Assembly: GCA_963971305.1 (NCBI GenBank)
Contig: OZ020303.1
Location: forward strand, 15,435,184 to 15,499,183
DNA length: 64,000 nt
Direction: 5' to 3'
From: Arcuatula senhousia
Taxonomy: Eukaryota; Mollusca; Bivalvia; Mytilida; Mytilidae
A program made the position numbers and the translations under genes. Positions 1 to 10,159 of this stretch are shown here, one piece after another. Positions within the stretch are counted from its first letter, which is position 1, and every line of letters begins with the position of its first letter. The notes beneath the pieces are model-generated. The model saw only the letters and a list, made by a program, of their open reading frames with translations. It ran no database searches and was not told the DNA's origin.

Positions 1-94
1 GCGAACTGCTTAGCAAGAAACACTATGTTGTCTTTCCCTCGGGTATCAGATGCTATTAGGATAAAATAAATAAATAAATAACTAATTTTATAGA

Positions 95-232
95 TTTTAT
101 CACTGAGCTAAAGAAGTACTTCTTAGGCTCAGACGTAGAGCGTCTGACTGTTAACCTAGAGGTCCTGGGTTCAATTCCCAGTGGTGAACATGTTAATTTG
201 TAAAGCATTATATGCTATCCGGTTACATACAA
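95..232 (+). repeat. tRNA-derived SINE, copy 1
   Basis: A pol III-type internal promoter is visible: an A-box-like stretch at about 124-140 (GGCTCAGACGTAGAGC) and a B box at 168-178 (GGTTCAATTCC), followed by a tail ending in CTATCCGGTTACAT. The same head and tail occur at 4,211-4,370 and 25,948-26,123, so this is a dispersed family and not a single tRNA gene. The 5' limit is approximate. Confidence 0.7.
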
Positions 233-283
233 AAAGGTTAAATATAAAGAACTTTCAAAATATATTATAGCTAATAAAATATT

Positions 284-322
284 CCCAAAGTACCTTGATG
301 AGTCCCTATTCAGCTTGGGGTA
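284..322 (-). repeat. Solo terminal repeat of a TIR element
   Basis: These 39 bp closely match the terminal inverted repeats of the complete element at 59,117-59,564, with the core AAAGTACCTTGATGAGT and then CAGCTTGGGG. No partner end is visible nearby, so it is a solo end or a broken copy. The flank TATAGCTAATAAAAT also resembles the flank of the 59-kb copy. Confidence 0.55.
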
Positions 323-416
323 ATTAATCATTTTATATTCTATATAAATTTCGCAGGTCTTATATCTTATATTGTACAAAATTACTACTTATACAGATCA
401 TATATGTGATAGTAAT

Positions 417-467
417 CCACTTCATGTTTATGTAATTTGCCCAACGACTTGCATAAACATGAAGTGG
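417..467. repeat. Perfect hairpin, 16-bp arms
   Basis: CCACTTCATGTTTATG at 417-432 is perfectly complementary to 452-467, with a 19-nt loop. It could be a small foldback or a transcribed hairpin. Nothing in the sequence decides its function. Confidence 0.6.
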
Positions 468-534
468 ACTTCTGATTTGTTTTCCCTGTTATCAGTATAC
501 AGAGAAAATTATTTTATAATACACATCCAAGCTC

Positions 535-620
535 AAATGTCACTAATCATTTAGTGGTGTATGATTGGTTAGATAGCATTCTGGAAATCAATTTGAATAT
601 GCATACTAAAAAATATAAAA
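535..620 (+). repeat. Direct repeat flanking the minisatellite region, left copy
   Basis: This stretch, including TGAATATGCATACTA, is repeated with changes at 3,585-3,660. The two copies bracket the possible exon, all blocks of the 39-bp minisatellite and the elements inside it. They may be the remains of a duplication. Confidence 0.5.
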
Positions 621-664
621 ATATATTTTGTACAATACATTTGTTGTCAAATTACAAATCTTAC

Positions 665-782
665 ACAACTTCTGAGCTTTTTCCTCTAATCGAAATCCTT
701 CTTGGTAAATCTCTTCAATTTGTTTCATCACTTCTGTTTTTTCATCACAGGACAATTCACGGAGATCTCTCAAAGAAATGCC
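665..782 (-). CDS. Possible internal exon of an unrecognised gene
   Basis: On the minus strand a pyrimidine-rich tract ends in TTGCAG at 783-788. It is followed by 118 bp of open frame that looks coding (helical, charged, containing RELSCDEKTEVMKQIEEIYQ). A GTAAGA donor follows at 659-664. An in-frame hydrophobic stretch lies just upstream (WTLFYFCLFILALQG). That stretch could be a signal peptide if the AG is not used, with the protein then starting near 881; otherwise it is intron. I recognise no family, and no partner exons are visible. The match to splice consensus and the composition are the only support. Confidence 0.35.
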
Positions 783-1016
783 CTGCAATGCTAATATAAA
801 CAAACAAAAATAAAAAAGTGTCCAATTAACAGTTTTATGGATGAATACAACATATTCAAATAAAAATAATTCTACTATCATACAGATTATCCCATCCCCT
901 GTCTTCTGCTTTCATACAAAAGTGGCATGGGGTAACAGATTTATTGAAAAGGGTTATTATATAGGGTGACCAGTGGAACCATAAAAAGATATTCAATGTA
1001 AAATGGTTTTCATAGG

Positions 1017-1568
1017 TACAGAGATATAATGATATAGGGTGCCCAGGGGGAACCATACAGAGATATAATGATATAGGGTGACCAGGGGGAACCATACAGA
1101 AATATAATGATATAGGGTGACCAGGGGGAACCATACAGAGATATAATGATATAGGGTGCCCAGGGGGAACCATACAGAGATATAATGATATAGGGTGCCC
1201 AGGGGGGAACCATACAGAGATATTATGATATAGGGTGACCAGGGGGAACCATACAGAAATATAATGATATAGGGTGACCAGGGGGAACCATACAGAGATA
1301 TAATGATACAGGGTGCCCAGGGGGGGATCATACAGAGATATAATGATATAGGGTGCCCTGGGGGAACCATACAGAGATATAATGATATAGGGTGACCAGG
1401 GGGAACCATACAGAAATATAGTGATACAGGGTGCCCAGGGGGGGATCATACAGAGATATAATGATATAGGGTGCCCTGGGGGAACCATACAGAGATATAA
1501 TGATATAGGGTGCCCTGGGGGAACCATACAGAGAAATAATGATACAGGGTGACCAGGGGGAACCATAC
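1017..1568. repeat. 39-bp minisatellite, block 1 (about 14 units)
   Basis: Tandem units contain AGGGTGACCAGGGGGAACC followed by ATACAGAGATATAATGATAT, period 39 bp. Common variants are GACCAGG versus GCCCAGG or GCCCTGG. Because 39 is a multiple of 3, the minus strand stays open for long stretches with a 13-residue repeat (MVPPGHPISLYLC). I read this as a by-product of the period and not as a gene: all three minus frames are open in places, and no signal peptide, splice sites or non-repeat domain accompany it. Confidence 0.9.
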
Positions 1569-1573
1569 ATATA

Positions 1574-1697
1574 GAATATTATGTACTTTCCTTTCTGATA
1601 CTATCTATATCTAGGTGAGTATAAGACGAGTCCGGTAGGACGAGTCTGATACGAGATTAGATGTAGATAGTATCAAAAAGGAAAGTATATAATATTC
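1574..1697. repeat. Inverted repeat, 40-bp arms (37/40 paired)
   Basis: Arms 1574-1613 and 1658-1697 pair at 37 of 40 positions around a 44-nt loop that holds direct repeats of GACGAGTC. It sits exactly between two minisatellite blocks and is followed directly by a second palindrome, so the two together may be one foldback insertion. Confidence 0.75.
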
Positions 1698-1737
1698 TTT
1701 TTATCGGTTATGACGTCACAGTTATCAAGTGCTCCCA

Positions 1738-1788
1738 CCTGATATTTTCTTGTATCGCGGACTGTCCATGATACTAAAAAATATCAGG
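1738..1788. repeat. 51-bp near-perfect palindrome
   Basis: CCTGATATTTT at 1738-1748 pairs with the end of the stretch, and inner GTATC/GATAC also pair. Short matching ends TTTATCGGTTA (about 1700) and TTACCGATAAA (about 1816) surround it, which suggests a small TIR element of about 120 bp inserted in the array. Confidence 0.65.
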
Positions 1789-1828
1789 CAGATGAGATCA
1801 AAGGAAATAGCCGCTTATTACCGATAAA

Positions 1829-2105
1829 GAGATATAAGGATGCAGGGTGACCAGGGGGAACCATACAGAGATATAATGATACAGGGTGCCCTGGGGGAAC
1901 CATACAGAGATATAATGATATAGGGTGCCCTGGGGGAACCATACAGAGAAATAATGATACAGGGTGACCAGGGGGAACCATACAGAGATATAAGGATGCA
2001 GGGTGACCAGGGGGAACCATACAGAGATATAAGGATGCAGGGTGACCAGGGGGGATCATACAGAGAGATAATGACATAAAATGATGAGGGGGAACCATAC
2101 AGAGA
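1829..2105. repeat. 39-bp minisatellite, block 2
   Basis: About seven units of the same 39-bp repeat as block 1, with a local subfamily that carries AAGGATGCAGGGTGACC. It is separated from block 1 by about 260 bp of palindromic DNA. Confidence 0.88.
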
Positions 2106-2305
2106 TACGGTAAATGTTTTATTTTCGCGGGTGGAAAACTTCACAATTTTGTCGAAAAAGGGGATGATTTTATTTACGCGTAATATATATTTCATGCTTT
2201 AGAATATATTATACCACTTAATACAGGCAATTAATATTTCACGTCCTGTTGTTGTTTGCCAATAAAGCGAAAATCAAATAACTGCGAAAATAACCACTTA
2301 TACGG

Positions 2306-2790
2306 TATAATGATATAGGGTGCCCTGGGGGAACCATACAGAGATATAATGATACAGGGTGACCAGGGGAACCATAAAGAGATATAATGATATAGGGTGA
2401 CCAGGGGGAACCATACAGAGATATAATAATACAGGGTCACCAGGGGGAACCATACAGAGATATAATGATACAGGGTGACCAGGGGAACCATAAAGAGATA
2501 TAATGATATAGGGTGACCAGGGGGAACCATACAGAGATATAATAATACAGGGTGACCATGGGGAACCATACAGAGAAATAATGATACAGGATGCCCAGGG
2601 GGAACTATACAGAGATATAATGATATAAGATGACCAGGGGGAACCATACAGAGATATAATGATATATGATGACAGGGGGACCATACATGTAATGAAAATG
2701 GGGACCAAGGGGAACCATTCAGAGATACAATGCTATCGAATGAGCAGGGGGGACCATACAGAGATATAATGATATAGGATGACCAGGGGA
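2306..2790. repeat. 39-bp minisatellite, block 3
   Basis: About twelve units. Several carry AACCATAAAGAGATA in place of AACCATACAGAGATA, and some units are a base short. The last units (2,660-2,790) are decayed, which marks the edge of the array. The 200 bp between blocks 2 and 3 show no recognisable feature. Confidence 0.87.
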
Positions 2791-2835
2791 ACCTTGAATC
2801 AATGTAACATGCGGTTTTTTTTGTGTGGGGATTTT

Positions 2836-3418
2836 AAAGGAGTAGGGGTGATAAGGTCCTAATTTAGCCTAAAAATATGAAGATAATGCAAAAGTGTCCA
2901 TTTCTGGCAATACTATAGTGTTAACTCTGCCTTAAAGGTAAACATGTCCAAATATTTTTAAAAAATTAATATTAACGCGTCATATTGACGTCATATTTCT
3001 ATTGACTTTAGCAAAAATGACAAAAAATGAGAAATTTGGTCGTTTTTAATGTATATTTTGGACCAGAAAACACCGTCTGCACACGAGAAACAAGTTAATA
3101 CTTTTAGAGAAGGTTTATATAAGCCATATTAGCAATCTGTAAAAATATTTAGTTGTTTCTTGTGTGTTGAGATACTTTACTAGTCCAAAATGTATCTTAA
3201 AAATACTGAAAATCGATGTAAATTGAGAATTTTCTGAATAAGGTCAGTTTCAGTTCACATTTCCCACGAAACAATCATTTATAACTTCAAAAATATATTT
3301 AGTTTCTCATTTTTTGACATCTCATTAATGCTTTATCAGCATCTGACAACAGTATTCAAAGGTTGAGATTTCAGTAATATTTTAGGCTTAAAACAGGCCT
3401 TATCACCCCTACTCCTTT
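2836..3418. mobile_element. Foldback/MITE-like element splitting the minisatellite
   Basis: Terminal inverted repeats of about 42 bp start AAAGGAGTAGGGGTGATAAGG at 2836; the mirror copy ends at 3418. The interior is also partly inverted: AAAAAATGAGAAA near 3025 mirrors TTTCTCATTTTTTGACA near 3305. No transposase is visible, so it is non-autonomous. Minisatellite is found on both sides (up to 2790 and from 3460), so it inserted into the array. No clear target duplication is seen. Confidence 0.8.
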
Positions 3419-3459
3419 GTGTTTTGCCTGACCCACGAAATCCCCAAAAATTAATATTA

Positions 3460-3525
3460 CAGAGACGTGATACAGGGTGACCAGCAGTGGGACCATACAG
3501 AGGTAGTATAGGTGACCAGTGGGAA
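3460..3525. repeat. 39-bp minisatellite, block 4 (degenerate remnant)
   Basis: About one and a half decayed units (GATACAGGGTGACCAG, GGACCATACAGAGG) lie on the far side of the foldback element. Confidence 0.7.
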
Positions 3526-3584
3526 TACCGCGTACCAAAAGGGCTATGACACCTTCAATTATTTTATAAGTCACCTACGAGCTT

Positions 3585-3660
3585 AGCTGTCAATTATCAT
3601 TTAGCGTTGTATAATTGGTCAGATAGCGAAGTGAGAAACATTGAATATGCATACTAGAAT
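3585..3660 (+). repeat. Direct repeat flanking the minisatellite region, right copy
   Basis: Diverged copy of 535-620: CATTTAG, then GATTGGTTAGATAGC against AATTGGTCAGATAGC, then TGAATATGCATACTA. The following 370 bp to about 4,030 are AT-rich, and I see nothing in them. Confidence 0.5.
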
Positions 3661-4029
3661 TTTTTTTATCTAAACTAATCTGTATTTATTATACCTTGAA
3701 TATCTTCCATGACTTGACTTTACTTATTGCATTCACCAATTAGATCCAATGTTTGAATCTGTAATAATTATAAATCAATTTGTTACACTTGTACCATAAA
3801 ATATGTAAGGCCAAACAAATAAGTATGTGTGTTTACTGTCACATGCTGAAAATTATTAGGGTCAGTACATGTAGGTAGGAAATTATTTTTTTTTACCTAG
3901 AGTCTATGGGAGCAATTTTTTGACTTTAACAGTGCTTAATGGAAAATGGTTTAAAAAAAACCTTTAGGGTAGGGGTTAAAAATAAGGTACGGTCGGGTGA
4001 CAGTTTGGCCAAATAGTAATCAACTTCAT

Positions 4030-4076
4030 GTTAAATTGAAAATATGTATAAGGATTTCATGCTCTCCAGTTACATT
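4030..4076 (+). repeat. SINE tail fragment
   Basis: ATGCTCTCCAGTTACAT and the preceding bases match the 3' tail of the SINE copies at 95-232 and 25,948-26,123. The promoter half is absent. Confidence 0.4.
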
Positions 4077-4210
4077 TTGCGCCCAACTAAAAAACCTGCA
4101 GTGGTTAGAAGGAATTCTAGCCACGGTTTACCCAGTTAGTTGTGTTAAGAGTAATACATGAGTATGTCGACTCTTGAGTTGAGGATGGCATGCTTGAGGA
4201 GGAGGAAGTG

Positions 4211-4370
4211 TAACGTGTTGCTCCCCTTCGTAGTATTGTTTAATAACCGGCATTTGTTGTTGATCGAGCTAGTACTTCTTTGGCTCAGAGGTAGAGCATC
4301 TGGTTGTAAACCTAGTGGTCCTGGGTTCGACTCCAGGTGGTGAACATGTCGACTTTGTAAAGTTCAATTC
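4211..4370 (+). repeat. tRNA-derived SINE, copy 2
   Basis: Leader TAACGTGTTGCTCCCC at 4211, A box TGGCTCAGAGGTAGAGC at 4281-4297, B box GGTTCGACTCC at 4324-4334. This is the best-preserved promoter pair of the three copies. The tRNA-like part starts about 60 bp inside the element, and copy 3 shows the same arrangement. Confidence 0.75.
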
Positions 4371-4764
4371 TGTAAATATTATCATATTTATGTAGAAGCA
4401 AAAATATTTGTGATTTAATTTCATTGATATCACAATGATATATTAAAATATTACATCTTTTTCTTTGAATTCTGGTAAAAGCTGTACTTTACACAAAGAT
4501 TCCATTTTAAACGATTTTTTAACATTGTTTACTCTCGGAGTTTACTTTCACTTTAAAGCGGAAATGATGGGGACTAATTTGTCTCGCAGTATTAGCCGTA
4601 TCACTCGGTGCACTGTGGGCACCGGTGCACTCTGGTCACCCGTTGAAGGACCAATTATTATTCTGCTTTGTAAACCGGAAATGGAGAGCTTTTGTGACTC
4701 CAGATAGAAGAGCTCATACAGGGTGCGTTCGTTTCCTTACCCAAACATTTTTACCTTGATTTTT

Positions 4765-6628
4765 AGGCACGAACCATTTTCTTTTGGTGGGGGGCCTGGG
4801 ATTTTTTTCAAAAAAAAAATATTAATTTCAATTTTGACAGAAAAAAATAAAAATGCTCCTAATGGAGCTGAAAAAAAATAAATATTCATAAATTTCCAAA
4901 AAAATATATACATCCTTTGAACTTGAATGATAAGATAAAAGCCTGATTTTTTCTGCCTCGCTTCGCTCGGCATACATCAACCTATTCATCATAACCTTTA
5001 ATAGAAGTTTAAAATTTTGAAATTATAATGTGCTACGATTTAGTATCACTTTTGATATGTTTAGTACATGCATACATAGTCAGTTTGTTCTGTTATGATA
5101 TGAACATCTGCTGTATTACTACCAACCAGGATAATTAAAAGTAACATTGCATTCCGTAGACCTTGTAATGTAATTATCATAACCTATTATACATACATTA
5201 TACCCATTTATGAAGTTGAGAAGGGTGTAATGTTTTAGACTGGTCCGTCGTCAGTTTGTTTACCCGAGGAATCAATATTTCCATAACTGATTATTCCGAA
5301 ACTATTGACCTTAGGCTTTCAATATTTGGAATTTATCGTATGGTTAGATATGTATGTTTTCTGATCTATATATCGTCAACAGGTCTAAGATTTTCCCCCA
5401 TTGCTTTCAGAGTATAGCCTCTATCATTTTGTGATGTCTTTCAGTTTCCATGACCTTCAGCCGCCCTCGGACAACAAACATTTGAAGTGTGTATATCATA
5501 GACACTGATGTCCTGCTTCGAAAATAAAATTATATATATTTTTTTCAAAACCTTCCCATCCCACTGGTAGATCCAGAGATGTCTATAAGATGGCATTGGT
5601 ATTCTTCACAGATCATTTCTTATATTTCCATGTTTTGTATTTCATATGATGATTCTTTTAAAATGAATAATGAAATCATGATTAGCTTTCAGGAAATCAC
5701 AAGAATGGATGATTTTGCATGATTTACCCAAGAGCTTTTGAGGCCTTCAGTGATCCCCGTGTCTGTTTTAAGTATGCTAGTTAATTCACATAATCCCTAA
5801 CCAAGTCAAACGTCTAGTTTTTCTATGATCCCTTAGTGGCTTAATCTTGTGCTTTTCTTTGTCTTCTTGCTGTTCAGGGAGATTTACTTTTGAAAACTTT
5901 TAAGCCAAAAGGTGAACCTGAAAGGTAACCGTATGATAAGTCCCCAACGTGACAAGGTTACCAGGGCAATTACAAATGAAATATTGCTTCCATTTCTAGT
6001 ATTGATATGTTTTAGAATAAGAATAAGATTTCACATTTTTGAAAAAAAAAATGTTAAAGAAACAAATTTGGAAATTTGGATATCCAGCTATTTGACTTTG
6101 TCCATTTAAATAAATATTGCTGAATGTTAATTTGGGGGGATTCTGGTTTTTAATTATTTTCATTTTTTTACTTTGTGCTTTCAAAAGAGGTTGGCTGACA
6201 TTCATGTATTTGCCATATCTCCCCATATCCCATTTTTTCTATAAATATATGTATTTTTTGAATATGCATGATTCAAAATCAAAATACAATACTAGTCCAA
6301 TGTACATTTCATCTCCTAATGAGAGTTTGTTTGACATATTCCGCATATCTCATTTTTCTTAAAGAAATATATGAATGTTTTGAATATGAATGTATCCACA
6401 ATGAAAATGAATTAGTCCAAGAACTGGCCTAATTCACTCAATTGATAAAAGACCAATTTACGAATAGAAAATCAAATGTAAAAAAAAATCTGAACTTGTC
6501 TGAAAAAAAAAAATTATGATTTTGCTTTGGGCAGAAAAAAAAATTGTAACTTTGATTTGGACAGAAAAAAATATAATATCAGGTTATAAAATCCCAGGCC
6601 CCCCACCGTATGAAAATGGTTCGTGCCT
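4765..6628. mobile_element. Element with 40-bp terminal inverted repeats (1.86 kb)
   Basis: 4765-4806 (AGGCACGAACCATTTTC, GGTGGGGGGCCTGGGAT) is mirrored at 6590-6628. Next to both ends are A-rich runs with CAGAAAAAAA, as in the smaller family at 6,973-7,244. No transposase is visible, and the interior (5,000-6,480) holds no gene I can support. It contains a diverged direct duplication of about 90 bp at 6,211-6,300 and 6,337-6,425. It may be one long non-autonomous element, or a short one carrying later insertions. Confidence 0.65.
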
Positions 6629-6752
6629 TAATACTTCGCCCAAAGAAGTATACAACCTGGAAATAAGATAATTAGTTCATTTTATTGTGTATTAATCATA
6701 GGCGTGGTTGTCCACCAATTGCAACTATTCACTGGCTTGGCAATTTGATAAA

Positions 6753-6872
6753 GGTTGAACAGATGAAACCAATTGACAAGAAATAAAGCAGTGCAGAATC
6801 AGTGCAGTGTAGAAAAACAAAATATGCACTGCTTATTTCTAGTCAATTGGTTTCAAATTCATTTGTTCAACC
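6753..6872. repeat. Inverted repeat, about 43-bp arms
   Basis: GGTTGAACAGATGAAACC at 6753, then AATTGACAAGAAATAAAGCA, is mirrored up to 6872 (AGTCAATTGGTTTCAAATTC) with a few gaps. It is a short foldback with no coding sequence. Confidence 0.7.
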
Positions 6873-6972
6873 AGTTTGCTAAGCAATTTATCAACTAAGC
6901 CTGTTTGAGTTCTGTTGACTTCAATACTTACGGCAATAAAATCCGGCCTCCAGAAATATTACGATTGTTGTT

Positions 6973-7244
6973 AGGGGCGGACCATTTAACTTGAAGAGGG
7001 GGGGCTTGGTTTTTTGTTTTGATAAGAAATTTTTTTTCCGCGCAAAGCACGGACAAAATATTTATTTTTCGAAGGCATCGCAACAGAATATTTTTTTTTT
7101 CATTATCAGCAGAAATTCTTCTTCAGAATTTTTTTTTTCTTACCCTCAGCTGCCAAAATATTTTTTTCTTCAAAGATAATCAGTTTCAGAATAATTTTTT
7201 AGGAAAAAACCAAGCCCCCCCTTCAAGTTAAATGGTCGGTCCCT
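6973..7244. mobile_element. MITE, G-rich-end family, copy 1
   Basis: 272-bp element with TIRs of about 40 bp: GGACCATTTAACTTGAAG plus a run of G and CTTGG on the left, the mirror on the right. The interior is A/T-rich. It abuts the retroelement fragment starting at 7,245. Related copies lie at 23,650-23,913, 17,925-18,093 (right half only) and 32,350-32,905 (interrupted). Confidence 0.8.
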
Positions 7245-8525
7245 TATTCTAGAAATGGTGTTAATCAAATGTGGATCCTGAAGAATTCGAAAGAACTGAC
7301 GGTGATTCTTAACTCTAAATCAATTTCATCTTGTAACAGCATCAAAACATTCGATTTCTCCACACTTTACACTTCTATTCCACATGAACAACTGTAATCG
7401 CGATTGGCACAGCTGATTAAACGCAGCTTTTTCAAAAAGAATGGAAACGCAGGTACAAATATCTAGTGGTCGATTTGTTTTTCGATTTTCATTTTTTATT
7501 GTCAAAACGAAAATTGAATGGACGTCAATGAGTCAAAGAAAAAGAACAAATTTACAGAAGACCAAATAATCGACATGCTCAAATTTCTTATCGACAACAT
7601 ATTTGTTCGGTTTTGTTACGTGTTTTTCAGCAAACAATAGGGATTCCAATGGGCACTAAGTGTGCACCTTTGCTTTCTGATTTGTTTCTACATTCATAAT
7701 GCAGACTTCTTACAATCTCTTCTAGACAAAAAAGATTGTAGACTAGCTCTCTCTTTCAACCTCACGTTCCGTTATATTGATGATGTCCTTTCACTAAACA
7801 ATGTTCGATTTGGTGAATTTCTCCATCTCATATATCCCCAGGAGCCTGAGATAAAGGACACAACGGATTCTAGAAAGTCTGCTTCATATTGAGATCTACA
7901 TCTCGAAGTTGACTGACTTTCAATGAAGACTTTCAACAAAGCTCTATGACAAACGTGATGACTTCAATTTTCCAATTGTCAACTACCCCTTTTTGTATAG
8001 CAACATTGCGTCCGCTCCTGCTTATGGAGTCTTCGTATCACAGTTGATTCATTACTTCAGAGCTTGCGGGAATTACATCGATTATCTTGACAGAGACTCA
8101 CGTTTGACACAGAAATTGCTGACACAGGGTTATGTTGCTCCACGGTTGCTGTCTTCACTCAAGAAATTTTACGGTAGACACCGTGCACTCTTGAACAAAT
8201 AGGGGATTTCTATCTCTCAAATGAGTGCAGATGTTGGTTTGTCGTAAAAATTGCCGGATTTGGCACACTGAATTGGAAATTGGCAGCGCGACGGGTGTGC
8301 TATAGCAGACAGGAACCGCTTACTCTTCCGGAGCACCTGAGTTCACTCTTATTACGACTAGAATTCGCGTTGTTAATTAATTGATATTTAGTGCGTTTTT
8401 GCTTCCGTGTTTTATATGTTGTCTGATTTTTCGTTCTGTCCTTATTTGTGTTTTGCTGGTTTTGTCTCTGTCCTTTCGGATTTTGAAATTTGGATAGCCC
8501 ATTGTTACCTCTGCATCTTCCATTT
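7245..8525 (+). pseudogene. Penelope-like retroelement, 5'-truncated RT fragment A
   Basis: Translated in shifting frames this shows MWILKNSKE, KTFDFSTLYTSIPHEQL, then GIPMGTKCAPL, then FRYIDDVLSLN with the RT catalytic YIDD at 7773-7784, and near the end GYVAPRLLSSLKKFYGRH. Stops and frameshifts break it, so it is dead. The order of blocks matches fragment B (15,880-17,420), which also carries an upstream TDKASNNIVFV block like the DKG box of Penelope-like RTs; I place the family there with moderate certainty. The 3' end, CATTGTTACCTCTGC, matches the ends of three minus-strand copies at 34.2, 50.0 and 50.7 kb. Confidence 0.75.
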
Positions 8526-8884
8526 TTTTTCTTTCTCAAAAAACTTTATTTGTCAAGACTTTTTTATTCTTTATATTATAGTGCTTTTGATGCTCTACTC
8601 GAGGGTGTACTTGCTTTCTTGTTATCGTCTGATTATAGGAGAGGTGCCTGTCTAGTCAATAAATTTGAATTTATTTGAAATGAAAAAAGACGGTACACAA
8701 ATTGATCCTTAGGTTTCAGCTATGATAATTAAATGCTAACACCCTAAATCAGGTCTCTTACCCTAGGCATAAGTTGGTCGGTGTCTTCCAAATGCTTAAA
8801 CCTTGCAGAAAATATATTGGTTAAACACTAGTTATCGACAATAAGAAATTAACCAATTAGTCAAGCTGAATATGACATTATGTT

Positions 8885-10150
8885 CAAAGATGAAGTTTAT
8901 TCTCACAAAACTATATGACATAGTTACAGAGAAAATAATAAACAATTATAATACAACAATTCAAAGTGCACATGTGTGAAATACAAATTACTAGTAAATT
9001 AACCAGGAGGGTTGACTATCACATTTATAATTTTAATGAATCTACATAGTTTTTCTAATTCTATAACATTATTTGTGGAAAATAACCTTTCAAATTTCAA
9101 AACATTATTTCTCCTATTACAATATTGTGGTAAAAATTTTTGTCTCTCTTTCTTGAAAAACTTACAAGACATTATATAATGGTGCTCATCACCAACTTCA
9201 ATAGAGCCACAAAGATGACACAATCTTTCATTTCTTGAAAGATTCTGCCATCTTCCCGTCTCTATCGGTAGGTGATGATTACATGTTCTAAATTTGCAAA
9301 ATGTAATTGCAAAACTGTAGTTCAACAATGATAAGTAGGGTTCAAATTTTAATTCATTTTTGAAAAGTCGATAACATAGTCCTTTTGACGAATTATTAAC
9401 AAGCGAAGACCATTCTTGTAGAAACTGGTCTTTTAATCTTAATTCAATGCTATCAATCAGCCAATTTTCAATTCCAACATTCTGTTCCTGCCAAATGTTT
9501 GACATTCCAGAATTATCAAATGTGTTTTTCATAAATGTCATCCATTTACAAGCAAGCCCATAATTGTTAAAATTGATGTATAAAAGTTTATATAGTATGG
9601 AAGATATCTTGTTCTCTTTACCGTTTATGAGGCGACACCAATATCTAATCATCTGTAATTTAATTGTAATAGATAATGGGTATCGGCCCAACTCACCATA
9701 TACAAAAAAGTTCGGTGTCGATTTTTTCAATCTCAGAATATGTTTACAAAATTTAAGATGGACTCTTTCAATGACGTCAAGATTTTCAAATCCCCAAACT
9801 TCACATCCATATGTGAGTATTGGAACTACAATTTTGTCAAACATATCTAATTGGCATTGTATTGACAGATTATTAAATCTACATTTCTTAATAACACTAT
9901 ACATAGCCTTTAAAGCCTGTTTTTCTAAGTGTTTTCTTGTTGTAAGAAAAGATCCGCTTCTAGAAAAAAATATACCTAGATACTTATAATTTTTAACGAT
10001 TTCAATCTCATTATTTTCAATATAAAATTTTGCGTTTGATAATCTTCCTTTTGAAAATATCAAAATCTTTGTTTTATTTGTATTAATCTTAAGTTTCCAT
10101 TGTTTGCAATAATCTGAAAAATGATTTAGCAAACTTTGTAAATCTTTACT
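8885..10150 (-). pseudogene. Non-LTR retrotransposon (LINE), 5'-truncated copy
   Basis: An open frame from 10,132 (and in frame to about 10,150) down to 8,999 encodes the C-terminal part of a LINE ORF2. The end of the RT domain is visible (NKTKILIFSKG, KNYKYLGIFFSRSGSF), then TYGCEVWGF, and near the C-terminus a zinc-knuckle-like CHLCGS-x6-EHHYIMSC. The endonuclease and RT catalytic core are missing through 5' truncation. A polyadenylation-like AATAAA follows the stop. The copy is flanked by ATTATGTT on both sides (8877-8884, 10151-10158), as expected for target-primed insertion. The frame is intact over 377 codons, so the insertion is fairly young. Confidence 0.88.
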
Positions 10151-10159
10151 ATTATGTTA

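Noticed and set aside
107..190. Functional tRNA gene
   Set aside because: A and B boxes are present but the cloverleaf is poor, and the same head plus tail occurs at least three times, so these are SINEs.
1620..1660. Hammerhead-ribozyme-like sequence (GAGTCC, GGTA, GGACGAG)
   Set aside because: The stem II-like part fits, but the core CUGANGA and GAAA are both altered, and it sits in a hairpin loop. Not convincing.
993..2708. Proline-rich repeat protein on the minus strand (MVPPGHPISLYLC)
   Set aside because: Several frames are open at once because the minisatellite period is 39 bp. Nothing outside the repeat supports a gene.
8407..8678. Hydrophobic ORFs downstream of the RT fragment
   Set aside because: They lie in the 3' untranslated tail of the retroelement; the same tail in copies at 34, 50.0 and 50.7 kb does not conserve a frame.
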